From: Oceaniglobus trochenteri | GTDB taxonomy: Bacteria; Pseudomonadota; Alphaproteobacteria; Rhodobacterales; Rhodobacteraceae | DNA: 64,000 nucleotides | Direction: 5' to 3' | Assembly: GCF_020529025.1 (NCBI RefSeq) | Contig: NZ_JACNMM010000007.1 | Span: 124,001 to 188,000 of the forward strand | Shown here: positions 24,913 to 33,911 of the stretch, piece after piece | Position numbering within the stretch: the first letter of the stretch is position 1 | Layout: the number at the start of each line of letters is the position of its first letter | Translations under genes and position numbers: made by a program | The notes under the pieces: model-generated | What the model was told of the DNA's origin: nothing | Seen by the model: only the letters and a program-made list of their open reading frames with translations | Databases searched by the model: none

Positions 24913-25895
24913 GCGATCGATCCGCAACCGCCCCGGGCGGATTCACCCTTCACCGCGTCGTCGAACGCATCGGCATCCACAACATCAGCCTGCTGACCGC
25001 GCTGATCGGATTGCTTCTGATCTTCGGAATTCTTCGCGGCGATGTCTTCTTTTCCACGCGCAACCTGCTGAACATCGGCATGGGGGTGGCGATCCTGGGG
25101 GTGCTGGCCATTTCCCAGACGGGCGTGATCGTATCGGGGGGTCTTGATATTTCGGTCGGCGCCATGGTGGGCCTGACGACGGTCGCCACGGCCATGACCA
25201 TCCAGGCGACGGAAATGGCCGGGCTTGGCATTGTTGCCGGTCTGTTGGTCGGCGGGCTTGCCGGGCTGGTCAACGGAATCATCATAACCTACGGACGGAT
25301 CAACGCGGTGATCGTGACGCTGGGCACCATGGCCATCTTTCGCGGCGTTGCCTTCATCCTTTCGGACGGCCAGTCGATCTCGATCTTCAACGATTCCTTC
25401 CGCTGGATCGGCACCGGGCGCATCCTGGGCCTTCCGGCGCCCGTCTGGATCCTGCTGGCTGTCGTTGTCGGCTTCTATATCTTCCTGCACAAGAGCATCG
25501 TTGGGCGCAACTATTACGCCATTGGCGGCAACCCCATCGTCGCACGCCTGTCGGGCCTGAACATTCCGCGCTATCGGGTCGCGATCTATGCCGTCTCGGG
25601 TGTCATGGCCGGGATCGGCGGCATTCTTCTGGCCGCGCGCACGGGGTCGGGGCAGCCGATTTCTGGCTCGGACGGCCTGGAGCTTGAGGCGATCACCGCC
25701 GCCTTCCTTGGGGGGTGTGCAATGCAGGGCGGGCGGGGCACGGTTGTGGGTGCGCTGCTTGGGGTGGCCATCATCGGGGTCTTGAACAACGGCATGATCC
25801 TGACGGCCGTTCCGACCTTCTATCAGATGCTGGCCAAGGGCACGCTGTTGATCGTGGCCGTCTTCCTTGCCGAATTCCGTCTGAACAAGGCCTGA
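24909..25895 (+). CDS. Sugar ABC transporter permease (AraH/RbsC type)
   Basis: 328-aa CUT2 permease with about eight to ten hydrophobic segments. Family landmarks: FFSTRNLLNIGMGVAILGVLAI, the conserved SGGLDISVGAMVGL in helix 3, the cytoplasmic loop GRNYYAIGGNPIVARLSGLN that touches the ATPase, and GSGQPISGSDGLELEAI near the C-terminus. Starts within the stop of the ATPase gene. Only one permease gene is present, as expected because RbsC-type permeases homodimerise. Confidence 0.94.
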   Translation: MSDRSATAPGGFTLHRVVERIGIHNISLLTALIGLLLIFGILRGDVFFSTRNLLNIGMGVAILGVLAISQTGVIVSGGLDISVGAMVGLTTVATAMTIQATEMAGLGIVAGLLVGGLAGLVNGIIITYGRINAVIVTLGTMAIFRGVAFILSDGQSISIFNDSFRWIGTGRILGLPAPVWILLAVVVGFYIFLHKSIVGRNYYAIGGNPIVARLSGLNIPRYRVAIYAVSGVMAGIGGILLAARTGSGQPISGSDGLELEAITAAFLGGCAMQGGRGTVVGALLGVAIIGVLNNGMILTAVPTFYQMLAKGTLLIVAVFLAEFRLNKA

Positions 25896-25903
25896 GGCGC
25901 GGG

Positions 25904-26647
25904 ATGGACACCGATGACTTCATCGCCGCGTCGCCCCCCCGCCTGCGCGAGCATGTCACCAGCACGCTGGCGAAGATGATCCTCTCGGGCGAGGTGGGGC
26001 CGGGCAGCCGCCTGCCCACCGAGGCAGAGCTGGGCGAGCAGATGGAGGTCAGCCGCACCACCCTGCGCGAATCCGTCCGCATGCTGGCCGGCAAGGGTCT
26101 GGTCGAAAGCCGCCCGCGCATCGGTACGGTGGTGCTTCCTTCCAGCCAGTGGAACCATCTCGACGGCGCGCTGCTGGCCTGGCGGGAGGAGCTGCCGCCC
26201 GACCCCGAATTCATCCGCGCGCTGACCGAGGCGCGCGAGGTGATCGAACCCGCCGCCGCGGGCATGGCGGCGGAACGCGCCACCGGAACCGACGTGGGCC
26301 GCATCAGCATGGCCTATGAACGCATGTACGCCAGTCGCCGCGAAGATATAGGCGAGACTGTCGCGGCGGACGAAGCCTTTCACATCGCGATCCTGATGGC
26401 GTCGAAGAATGCCATCTTCGGCAATTTCGGCGCTGTCATCGGCGCGGCGCTGCGGGCCAGCTTCCGGCTGACTACGCGGGCCTCGGAAGATTTCCCGGCG
26501 GCGCTGGACATCCACGGCGAGGTTCTGGAGGCGATCCGCCTGCGGGACGCGGGGCGGGCACGCGCGCTCATGCATACTCTTATCTCACTTGCCGCCCGTG
26601 ATCTGACGCAGGCCATGGCCGAGCACGCCAAAAGGGGCGGGCCGTAA
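25904..26647 (+). CDS. GntR-family regulator, FadR/FCD subfamily
   Basis: 247 aa. N-terminal winged helix: LREHVTSTLAKMILSGEVGPGSRLPTEAELGEQMEVSRTTLRESVRML is split here into LPTEAELGEQMEVSRTTLRE (recognition helix) and the wing LVESRPRIGTVV. The C-terminal all-helical FCD domain has ADEAFHIAILMASKNAIF and a late HGEVLEAIR metal-ligand His. ATG 25904 is 8 nt after the permease stop. As last gene of the transporter operon it probably senses the imported sugar or an early intermediate and controls the promoter at 20304-20346. Confidence 0.92.
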   Translation: MDTDDFIAASPPRLREHVTSTLAKMILSGEVGPGSRLPTEAELGEQMEVSRTTLRESVRMLAGKGLVESRPRIGTVVLPSSQWNHLDGALLAWREELPPDPEFIRALTEAREVIEPAAAGMAAERATGTDVGRISMAYERMYASRREDIGETVAADEAFHIAILMASKNAIFGNFGAVIGAALRASFRLTTRASEDFPAALDIHGEVLEAIRLRDAGRARALMHTLISLAARDLTQAMAEHAKRGGP

Positions 26648-26779
26648 GGCGGCAGCACGACGATATCGCCTCCATGGGGCGCGCGCAGATTCAAACGTGG
26701 AATTCCGGGCGGTTTTGCGGTATGGTGGAACCATTGATTTAAGAACTTCCGTTTCAATTTTCTTGCGAGCGGTGTTTGT
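26648..26779. other. Gap between catabolic operon and exopolysaccharide locus
   Basis: 132 bp, more AT-rich towards the right, where a promoter for the polysaccharide genes is expected (TTGATTTAAGAAC around 26734). It holds a small inverted repeat ATGGT-GGA-ACCAT at 26722-26734. No terminator with a T-run was seen after the GntR gene. Confidence 0.4.
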
Positions 26780-28045
26780 ATGCGTGGTTTTGCCATGCGG
26801 ATGTCGCCTCTCTGGCGATCCGTAACGTTTCTTGCGATCTGTCTAAGTCATTTTTCCGGCGGTGCCTTTGGCGCCGTTTTTCCCGTGATTGCGCCGGGCG
26901 ATGCCCTGCAGATCGACTTTCTGGATGACGATGCGGCCCCTCTGCCGCTGGACGTGGGCCGCGACGGGACAGTGCAACTGCCCTTTGTCGGCGCGCTGGC
27001 CATTGCCGGGAATGATCTGGACCAGGCGCGCAGCCTGATCTCCGAGCTTTACATCGCGCGCGAGGTTTTCATCGCCCCGCGGATCGAACTCTCCTTCGTT
27101 TCCATGCGCCCGCTTTCGGTTCTGGGCGATGTGCGGCAGCCGGGGGTCTACGATTTTCGCCCCTTCGTGACGGTCGAACAGGCAATTGGCCTTGCGGGCG
27201 GGGTCATGCGGGCCGGCGACAGCGAAGAGGGCCGCTCGATGCAACGGGCCGCCCTGCGCGGCGAACTGGACCGCATCGAAGGCGATTTGACGCGCGAGGC
27301 CGTGGTGGCGGCGCGCCTGAACACGCAGCTTGAGGATGGCCAGGCCATCGACCCAGACAGCGTCAAGGTGATGGGCCTGAATGCAGCAGACCGGCAGTTG
27401 ATCGATACGCTGGTCGTTCAGGACAACGGGATCATCGCCGCCGAACGCGGCCATTTCGATGCCCAGAAGGCGCTTCTGGGGCGGGCCGTCGTGGATGCCC
27501 GCCTTCAGATCGGGTTGATCCAGGATCAGATCACGGCGCAGGAGGCGCAGATCCGGTCCTATGACGACGAGTTGAAAGGAAACGCCGATCTGGCCGACCG
27601 CGGCCTTGTCGCCGCTCCGGTGCGCGCCCGGCTGTTGCGACAGGTGGCCGACGAAAAGACCGACCTTCTGCGCCTTCGCACCAACCTTGCCGCGGCGCGG
27701 CTGCAACTTGTCGGGTTGGAACGTCAGCAGCTTGAGCTTGACTATCAGCGGCGGCAATCCTGGCGCCTTGCCCTGTCGGACAGCGCGGTGCGTGCCGCGC
27801 AACTGCGCGCCGGGCGACAGGCGACACTGGATCGCCTTGAGGTGGTCGAAGGCTGGTCCGCCCGCATGTCCGAGGCCGAGTCGCAGGCGGAACTGTCCTA
27901 TCTTGTCCGCAGGCGCCTGCCGGATGGCCGCCGTATGACAAGCGAAGCAGGCGAAACCGACGAACTTTCACCGGGTGACGTGCTGATCGTGCGCATCACC
28001 CCGGCCGAGGATCTGGCGCAGGCCCGCGCCGGGCCACGCCCGTGA
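26780..28045 (+). CDS. Polysaccharide export protein, ExoF/Wza-like
   Basis: 421 aa, the same size as rhizobial ExoF. A signal peptide spans about residues 8-32 (FLAICLSHFSGGAFGA). Then comes the polysaccharide-export domain (PGDALQIDFLDD, VGRDGTVQLPFVGALAIAG), an SLBB-like segment (PLSVLGDVRQPGVYDFRPFVTVEQAIGLAGG) and a long helical coiled-coil region (about 150-370) typical of ExoF and absent from Wza. It acts in the periplasm or outer membrane to pass the polymer out. No lipobox cysteine is visible, so it is not a Wza-type lipoprotein. It overlaps the ExoP-like gene as GTGA. Confidence 0.88.
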   Translation: MRGFAMRMSPLWRSVTFLAICLSHFSGGAFGAVFPVIAPGDALQIDFLDDDAAPLPLDVGRDGTVQLPFVGALAIAGNDLDQARSLISELYIAREVFIAPRIELSFVSMRPLSVLGDVRQPGVYDFRPFVTVEQAIGLAGGVMRAGDSEEGRSMQRAALRGELDRIEGDLTREAVVAARLNTQLEDGQAIDPDSVKVMGLNAADRQLIDTLVVQDNGIIAAERGHFDAQKALLGRAVVDARLQIGLIQDQITAQEAQIRSYDDELKGNADLADRGLVAAPVRARLLRQVADEKTDLLRLRTNLAAARLQLVGLERQQLELDYQRRQSWRLALSDSAVRAAQLRAGRQATLDRLEVVEGWSARMSEAESQAELSYLVRRRLPDGRRMTSEAGETDELSPGDVLIVRITPAEDLAQARAGPRP

Positions 28046-30306
28046 CCCTGCATCCGCAAAAACACCACCCCTTCTCCCGGCCGCCAGCCCAGCGGGCCCT
28101 GCAACCCGATGGTGACGGGATCGAGATGCGCGCGCTTCTGGGGGCGCTCAGGCGCAACAAGTGGCTGATCCTGGCCTGCATCCTGATTGCCGGATCCCTG
28201 GCCTTTGCCGTGCTCAAGTCGATCCGCCCCAGCTATTACTCTTACGTCGAGGTTCTGCTGAACACCCGGCAGGAACGTGTCGTCGGGGTGGAGCAGGTGA
28301 TTTCCGATCTCAACGTGACGAATTCGGTGGTAGCCGGTGAAATCGCGGTCCTGCGCTCGAACCTTCTGCTGGGGCAGGTGGTGGATGACCTGGACCTGAT
28401 GACGCATCCCGATTTCAACCCCTACGAGGTGGCCGAGCCGGGCCTGATCGAACGCCTTTCCGACATGATCCGCGCAAGGCTTGCCCTTCTCGAAATCGGG
28501 ATCGCGGCCCCCGAACCCAAGCCCGAACCCAGCGGCAATGATGCGGGGGCCGAAAGCGGGCTTGGCCCCGACGATGCCCGCAACCTTGTCATCTGGCAGG
28601 TGCGGCGCAACCTTGTCGCAGTTCAAAGCGGCATTTCCTATGTCATCTCGATCTCGATGCGGGCCCATGATCCCGATATCGCCGCCGCCATCGCCAATGC
28701 CGTCGCCGACCGCTACATCAAGGACCAGCTGGCGACGAAACTGGCGGCGACCCAGCGCGCCATCGCCTGGCTTGACCGGCGCCTGATCGAGCTCGAGACC
28801 CAGTTGCGCAGCGCCGAGGACGAGGTGGTGGAGTTCCTGGCCCGCCAGGTGCTGGAAGAGGGGGGCGACAAGGACAGCGTGTCCCAGCAGCTGGCCGAGA
28901 TGAACCGCGCCATCGTGACCGGCCGCAACGACCGTGCCGCGGCCGAGGTGCGCCTGTCGAACGTGCGCCGCCTGATGGCCGAGAACGGCCCCGAGGGGGC
29001 GGCCTCGGTACTGGATACGCCGCGCCTGGCCAGTCTTGATGGCGAACTGGCCGACCTTGAGCGGCGCCGTGCGCAACTGGCGACCCGACTGGGGCCGCGC
29101 CACCCCGAGATGCAGGCCCTGGACCTGGCGCTGGGGGACCTGGTGCGCGACCGGGCAGCGGCGATCCGTGCCGGTGTGCGCGAACTTGAGGCGACGCTGG
29201 AACAGGCCCGAGGGCGCGAAGGGGCCATCCTTGACGAGATCGACTCGGCACAGCGGCGCCAGGTGGAACTGTCGCGTTCCTCCGTGCGGCTGAGCCAGTT
29301 GGAGCGTTCGGCAAACGCCATGCGCCAGGTCTACGAAAGTTTCCTGTCGCGGTTCCAGGAAACCACCCAGCAGTTGGAGTTTCAGCGCGCCGATGCCCGG
29401 GTGATCACCGAGGCGGTGCCCGCCCTGGCCCCGGCCCGCCCCCGGCGCCGGCTGATCCTGGCGGTGGCGCTGTTCCTTGGGGCGCTTCTGGGCGTGGCGC
29501 TTGTCCTGGCGCGCGAGGCGGTGAACCAGATCGTGCGCACGGCCCCGGAACTGACCCGCATCACCGGCCTGCCGGTGCTGAGCACATTGCCACGCGTCCG
29601 CACCAGGGGCAGTAGTGGCGCCTGGCAACTGGCGCAACTGCGCCGCCCAAGGGTTTCGGGCTATGGCGAGGGGCTGCGCATGCTGTCCTTCGGCCTGCTG
29701 CGGATGCTGGATGGCCCGACGCCCCACGTCGTGATGCTGAGCGGGGCGGAACGCGGCGTCGGCTGTTCGACGACGGTTCTGGGGCTGGGCCGGGTTCTGG
29801 CGTCGCTGGGCCATCGGGTGGCCATTGTCGATGCCGATTTCCGGCATCCCCGGCAACACCGCCTGCTGAACCTCGCGGCCAGCGGCCCCGGCGTGGCGGA
29901 ATATCTTGCCGACAAAGCGACACTGGCCGAGATCACCATCGACGCGGCCGAACCGCGGCTTGCCCTTGTCCGCGCCCGCAAGCAGGCCGGCAATACCGCC
30001 GACATGGTGTCGGCACAGCGGTTTGCCACCCTGATCGGCGAACTGGGGGTAGATCACGACATGGTGCTGATCGACGCGCCGCCCACCCTGGGGCAGGCCG
30101 ACGCGCCGGTTCTGGCCGGTCTCTGCGATGCGGTCGTCGTGGTGGCCCGGGCCGGATTTTCGCGCCGCCCCGACATGATTTCGGCCATCGCCACGCTTGA
30201 GGGGGCAGGGGGGCGGGTCGTGGGAACGGTGCTCTCCAACACCATCGGCAAGGCAACATCGGCCACCGCCCCCCGGGCCGAGCGGGCCTACGAGATGGAG
30301 GCCTGA
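28042..30306 (+). CDS. Chain-length/tyrosine-kinase-like polysaccharide protein (ExoP/Wzc type) with altered Walker A
   Basis: 754 aa, GTG start overlapping the previous stop. Wzz domain: membrane helix near residue 50 (LILACILIAGSLAFAVL), long coiled-coil periplasmic part, second helix near 475 (LILAVALFLGALLGVALVL). The cytoplasmic domain resembles BY-kinases: Walker A' VAIVDADFRHPR and Walker B MVLIDAPPTLGQ. But the P-loop reads GVGCSTT (residues about 572-578), with Cys where Lys is required. The C-terminus has only one tyrosine (RAYEMEA) instead of a Tyr cluster. It may therefore set chain length without autophosphorylation. Next gene begins 5 nt downstream. Confidence 0.88.
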   Translation: MTLHPQKHHPFSRPPAQRALQPDGDGIEMRALLGALRRNKWLILACILIAGSLAFAVLKSIRPSYYSYVEVLLNTRQERVVGVEQVISDLNVTNSVVAGEIAVLRSNLLLGQVVDDLDLMTHPDFNPYEVAEPGLIERLSDMIRARLALLEIGIAAPEPKPEPSGNDAGAESGLGPDDARNLVIWQVRRNLVAVQSGISYVISISMRAHDPDIAAAIANAVADRYIKDQLATKLAATQRAIAWLDRRLIELETQLRSAEDEVVEFLARQVLEEGGDKDSVSQQLAEMNRAIVTGRNDRAAAEVRLSNVRRLMAENGPEGAASVLDTPRLASLDGELADLERRRAQLATRLGPRHPEMQALDLALGDLVRDRAAAIRAGVRELEATLEQARGREGAILDEIDSAQRRQVELSRSSVRLSQLERSANAMRQVYESFLSRFQETTQQLEFQRADARVITEAVPALAPARPRRRLILAVALFLGALLGVALVLAREAVNQIVRTAPELTRITGLPVLSTLPRVRTRGSSGAWQLAQLRRPRVSGYGEGLRMLSFGLLRMLDGPTPHVVMLSGAERGVGCSTTVLGLGRVLASLGHRVAIVDADFRHPRQHRLLNLAASGPGVAEYLADKATLAEITIDAAEPRLALVRARKQAGNTADMVSAQRFATLIGELGVDHDMVLIDAPPTLGQADAPVLAGLCDAVVVVARAGFSRRPDMISAIATLEGAGGRVVGTVLSNTIGKATSATAPRAERAYEMEA

Positions 30307-30310
30307 TCCG

Positions 30311-31456
30311 GTGGCGGGCGGGCAGGGCAGGTTGCCGCCACCCCGACGCGTCGCGCTGGTGCATTACTGGCTTGTCGGGATGCGCGGCGGTGAAAGGGTG
30401 CTGGAAGAGATGCTGCGCCTCTACCCCGAGGCCGACATCTTCACCCATGTGGTGGATCGCGACCGGATCAGCCCGCTACTGGCGGCGCGGCCCATCATCG
30501 AAACCGGCATCGCGCGCCTGCCCGGTGCGCGGCGGCATTACCAGAAATACCTGTCCCTGATGCCCCGCGCGCTCGAGGAACTGGACATGGGCGCCTATGA
30601 CCTTGTGCTGTCGTCCGAATCCGGCCCGGCCAAGGGGGTGATCGCCCGCCCCGACGCCACCCATGTCTGTTATTGCCATTCGCCCATGCGTTACATCTGG
30701 GATCATTACCCCGCCTATCGCGCGGGGCTGGGCGGGGTGAAGCGGCGGGTCTTTTCGCACCTGGCCCATGGTCTGCGCCAGTGGGATGTCACCTCGGCCG
30801 CGCGGGTGGACCGTTTCGTTGCCAACTCGCGCTTCGTGGCCGGGCGCATCCATCGCGCCTGGGGGCGGGAGTCGGTGGTGGTGCATCCCCCCGTCGATCT
30901 TGAGAAATACGGCCCCGAACCGGCCCGCCCCCGCGATCATTACCTTTTCGTGTCCGAACTGGTGGCCTACAAACGTGCCGATCTGGCGGTCGAGGCCTTT
31001 CGCGGGCTGGACCTTCCGCTCAAGGTGGTGGGCCAGGGCGAGGAGTCTGCCCGTCTCGCGCGCGACGCCCCGCCCAACGTCGAGATGCTGGGCCGTGTCG
31101 GCGATGGCGCGCTGGCCGATCTCTATCGCGGCGCCAGGGCGCTGATCTTTCCGGGCGAGGAGGATTTCGGCATCGTCCCGGTCGAGGCCATGGCCTGTGG
31201 CACGCCGGTCATCGCCTTTGGACGCGGCGGGGCGCTGGATTCGGTCAGGGCGGGGGTGACGGGCACCTTCTTCGAGGCACAGGAGCCCGCGGCCCTGCGC
31301 GCCGCCGTCACCGATTTCGACGCCCGGCGCAGCGATTTCGACGCCGGGATCATCGCCGCCCATGCCCGCGGTTTTGGCGCCGAGAGGTTTCGCCGGGAAC
31401 TGGCAGTGGTGATCGAAAGCACCCGCGCGGCTCAGTCGGCGCGGTTTTCCGGTTGA
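30311..31456 (+). CDS. Glycosyltransferase family 4 protein
   Basis: 381 aa GT-B fold glycosyltransferase. GTG 30311 is chosen: GGAGG lies nine nt upstream at the end of the ExoP-like gene, and the GT domain starts at once with RRVALVHYWLVGMRGGERVLEEML. The C-terminal nucleotide-sugar domain has YLFVSELVAYKRADLAVEAF and GEEDFGIVPVEAMACGTPVIAF, the classic EX7E region. It adds a sugar to the growing lipid-linked repeat unit at the inner face of the cytoplasmic membrane. Its 3' end overlaps the convergent hydrolase gene by 25 nt. Confidence 0.9.
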   Translation: MAGGQGRLPPPRRVALVHYWLVGMRGGERVLEEMLRLYPEADIFTHVVDRDRISPLLAARPIIETGIARLPGARRHYQKYLSLMPRALEELDMGAYDLVLSSESGPAKGVIARPDATHVCYCHSPMRYIWDHYPAYRAGLGGVKRRVFSHLAHGLRQWDVTSAARVDRFVANSRFVAGRIHRAWGRESVVVHPPVDLEKYGPEPARPRDHYLFVSELVAYKRADLAVEAFRGLDLPLKVVGQGEESARLARDAPPNVEMLGRVGDGALADLYRGARALIFPGEEDFGIVPVEAMACGTPVIAFGRGGALDSVRAGVTGTFFEAQEPAALRAAVTDFDARRSDFDAGIIAAHARGFGAERFRRELAVVIESTRAAQSARFSG

Positions 31457-33264
31457 ACCGGCAAAACCAGAACCGAGCGCCCGGCGCCGAAATGCACCGT
31501 GTTGGTTGCCACGCGCGGGACGGTGTCCAACTGGTTCGGCCCCGGGCCGTTCAGGTTGCGTTCAAGGCGCGGAAAGCTGGCCGAAGAAAGGTGCAGCCCG
31601 ATCCTGTGGCCCCTGGCCACTTCATGGGCGATGGGGGGAAATTGCACCGTGGCCGACACGGTTTCACCCGCGATCAGGGGGGCGGGCGCATCGAAACCCT
31701 TGCGATAGCGCAGGCGCAGGGCCCCCTGCTGGATTGTCACCATCGCCCCGTCCGGCGCGATATCGGTCAGGATCGCCACAAGGTCGGTATCCGGGGCATC
31801 CGAGGAAAACGCGATCTCGGCGCGGATGTCACCGGCAATGGCAAGGGGCGCCTTCAGCACGGGCGAGCGGAAGGCCAGCAGGTCTGCCCGCCCGTCGTTG
31901 GGGCGCTGGTCCAGCGGCCCGGCGCGCAGGGCAAGCCCGCCGGTGCAACAGATCGGCCCGCCGATGGAGGGCACCGGATCGGCGGGGTTGTGGCGATAGG
32001 TTGCGCTGCCCTCGGCGGGCCTGCTGCGCGACAGGGTGCCATCGCCGCCAAGATACCAGGCTTGGGCTTCGGCATCGGGGGGCGGCCATGTTGCGGACCT
32101 TTGCCAGCGGTTCGCGCCCGTCATGTAATAGGTGTACTGCGCCAGATCCGGCATCGGGCCATCGCGCAACCAGTGATCCAGCCAGCCCCGATAAAGCGCG
32201 GTATAGTCAAGGTCGGCCCCCTTCCTGACCGCCAGGTCCCCCACCTTCCCGGCAAGGAACGGCGCGGCGAAATTGCAATGCAGGCCCGGCCCGATCAGAA
32301 CGTGCTGATGGGCGCGGGCGGCTTCAGTCACGGCGTTGCGCCGCATCAGGGCGGCGGCCTCGAAGGTGCCGCGCAGGGCGATGTCGTGCCAGGAATTGAC
32401 GTGCAGGGCCGGGGCGGCAAATTGATCGTCGGCGGCAAGATACCCCAGGGCGCGCCAATAGGCCGGATCCTCGAAGCGGGCCATGAAATCCTCGTAATCC
32501 GTCGGGTCTTCGCGGTGGCGCGACACCAAGGTGCCGCTGGGCAACGCGCCGATCACCTGTGCCGGATCGATGCTGGCGGGCTGCATCCGGTCGGCTGTCT
32601 TGCCCCCTGCCGCCGAGAACCAGCCATAGGCGGCGGCAAGGTTCGGGATGCCGCCCTCGTAGATGCCGAAATAGCCGCGGGATGCCCCGCCATCGCCGAT
32701 GGCGCCGCCCGCCCCCTCGGCGATCAGGGCCGAAAGGTGGGGATTGCGGGTTTTCGCCTGGATCAACTGAACCTCGCCCAGGGCCGAACAGCCCGCCGTC
32801 GCCACCTTGCCGTTCGACCAGGGCTGTGCCGCGATCCAGTCAAGCGTCGCCGCGCCATCCTCGGCGCCATGGGCATAGGGGGCGAACACCCCGCCCGAGC
32901 CGTAGCGCCCGCGCAGATCCTGCACGACGACGCCATAGCCTTCCGCCGCAAAGGTACGCACCCACCAGAGCGCGCCCTCAAAGCCGTTCTTTCCATAGGG
33001 CAGGCGGATCAGCAGGGCCGCCACGCCCTTTGCCGCACCGCGCGGCAGGTAAATGTCGCTGGCAAGGCGCACGCCGTCGGGCATGGTGATCATCACGTCG
33101 CGCTGCACCTCGAGTCCGTCGCGCAGCGTCTGGATGCGCAGGGCGGCGCCGTGCCAGAATCCGCGCAGCCGGTCGCGCTGCATCACGGCAAGGCCCGCCA
33201 GGATGGCAAGCGTGGCAAGCAGGGCCACCGCCAGCTTCACGGCCGACCCCGGAGCGGACGGCAT
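31432..33264 (-). CDS. CocE/NonD-type (peptidase S15) hydrolase, membrane anchored
   Basis: 610 aa from ATG 33264. An N-terminal helix (VKLAVALLATLAILAGLAV) looks like a signal anchor, so the enzyme probably faces the periplasm. The alpha/beta hydrolase domain has GCSALGE with the nucleophilic Ser, HVNSWHDIALRG with the acid, and GPGLHCNF with the His. A C-terminal jelly-roll domain follows, as in CocE and X-Pro dipeptidyl peptidase. Such enzymes cleave acyl esters or amides. In this locus it could trim an acyl or peptide group. A later GTG at 33240 would remove the overlap with the PPTase start. The gene runs against its neighbours. Confidence 0.85.
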   Translation of the reverse strand: MPSAPGSAVKLAVALLATLAILAGLAVMQRDRLRGFWHGAALRIQTLRDGLEVQRDVMITMPDGVRLASDIYLPRGAAKGVAALLIRLPYGKNGFEGALWWVRTFAAEGYGVVVQDLRGRYGSGGVFAPYAHGAEDGAATLDWIAAQPWSNGKVATAGCSALGEVQLIQAKTRNPHLSALIAEGAGGAIGDGGASRGYFGIYEGGIPNLAAAYGWFSAAGGKTADRMQPASIDPAQVIGALPSGTLVSRHREDPTDYEDFMARFEDPAYWRALGYLAADDQFAAPALHVNSWHDIALRGTFEAAALMRRNAVTEAARAHQHVLIGPGLHCNFAAPFLAGKVGDLAVRKGADLDYTALYRGWLDHWLRDGPMPDLAQYTYYMTGANRWQRSATWPPPDAEAQAWYLGGDGTLSRSRPAEGSATYRHNPADPVPSIGGPICCTGGLALRAGPLDQRPNDGRADLLAFRSPVLKAPLAIAGDIRAEIAFSSDAPDTDLVAILTDIAPDGAMVTIQQGALRLRYRKGFDAPAPLIAGETVSATVQFPPIAHEVARGHRIGLHLSSASFPRLERNLNGPGPNQLDTVPRVATNTVHFGAGRSVLVLPVQPENRAD

Positions 33265-33911
33265 TGACCGCCACCGTAGACCTGTGGCGCTGGCGGCTGG
33301 ATGATCCCGACCCGCGCAGCCTTTCGCCCGACGAACGCGCCCGCGCTGCGCGCTTTGTCCATGACCGCGACAGGGATCGCTTTGTCGCGGGGCGGGCGCG
33401 GCTGCGGGCGATCCTTGCCGGGTATCTGGGCTGTGCGCCGGGTGACATCGCCTTTGGCTACGGCGCACATGGGCGGCCCCGGGTTGCGGGGGTGCATTTC
33501 AACCTCAGCCATACCGGCGACCTGGCCCAACTTGCCGTGTCGCGGGACTTGGTGCCGGGGGTGGATATCGAAACCGTCGCGCCGATCGACATGGCGGTGG
33601 CGCGGGCGCATTTCTCCGCGAACGAGGTGCAAGCGCTTTGCGCCCTGCCCGAAGGGGCCCGCCTTGCCGCCTTCTATCGCTGCTGGACCCGGAAAGAGGC
33701 GTTCCTCAAGGCGCTTGGCACCGGCCTGTCGACGGACCTGCACAGCTTTGCCGTGACACTGGCACCAGGCGAGCCGCCGGCAGTGCTGAGCTGTGCGGGC
33801 GGTGATGCCGGGGCCTGGCGGCTGTTCGATCTGGCGCCCGCACCCGGGGTTGCGGGGGCGCTGGCGCTGCGCTGTGGCGGGCGTGATGTGAGGCTGGCCC
33901 ACCATGGCTAG
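33264..33911 (+). CDS. 4'-phosphopantetheinyl transferase, Sfp/Gsp type
   Basis: 215 aa. Transfers phosphopantetheine from CoA to the Ser of carrier domains. Family motifs are complete: GRPRVAGVHFNLSHTGD (P-loop-like substrate region), GVDIE (about residues 99-103, Mg ligands Asp and Glu) and WTRKEAFLKA (about 141-150). The start is TTG 33264 with GGAG at nine nt. The first residues (ATVDLWRW) match family N-termini, which supports it. TTG shares its first base with the ATG of the divergent hydrolase. This enzyme is the obvious activator of the carrier domains encoded at 41155-53635. It ends in CTAG, whose complement is the stop of the next, convergent gene. Confidence 0.93.
   Translation: MTATVDLWRWRLDDPDPRSLSPDERARAARFVHDRDRDRFVAGRARLRAILAGYLGCAPGDIAFGYGAHGRPRVAGVHFNLSHTGDLAQLAVSRDLVPGVDIETVAPIDMAVARAHFSANEVQALCALPEGARLAAFYRCWTRKEAFLKALGTGLSTDLHSFAVTLAPGEPPAVLSCAGGDAGAWRLFDLAPAPGVAGALALRCGGRDVRLAHHG

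Noticed and set aside
27898-30057. 719-codon minus-strand open frame
   Set aside because: Antisense to the ExoP-like gene; no recognisable domain and biased composition.
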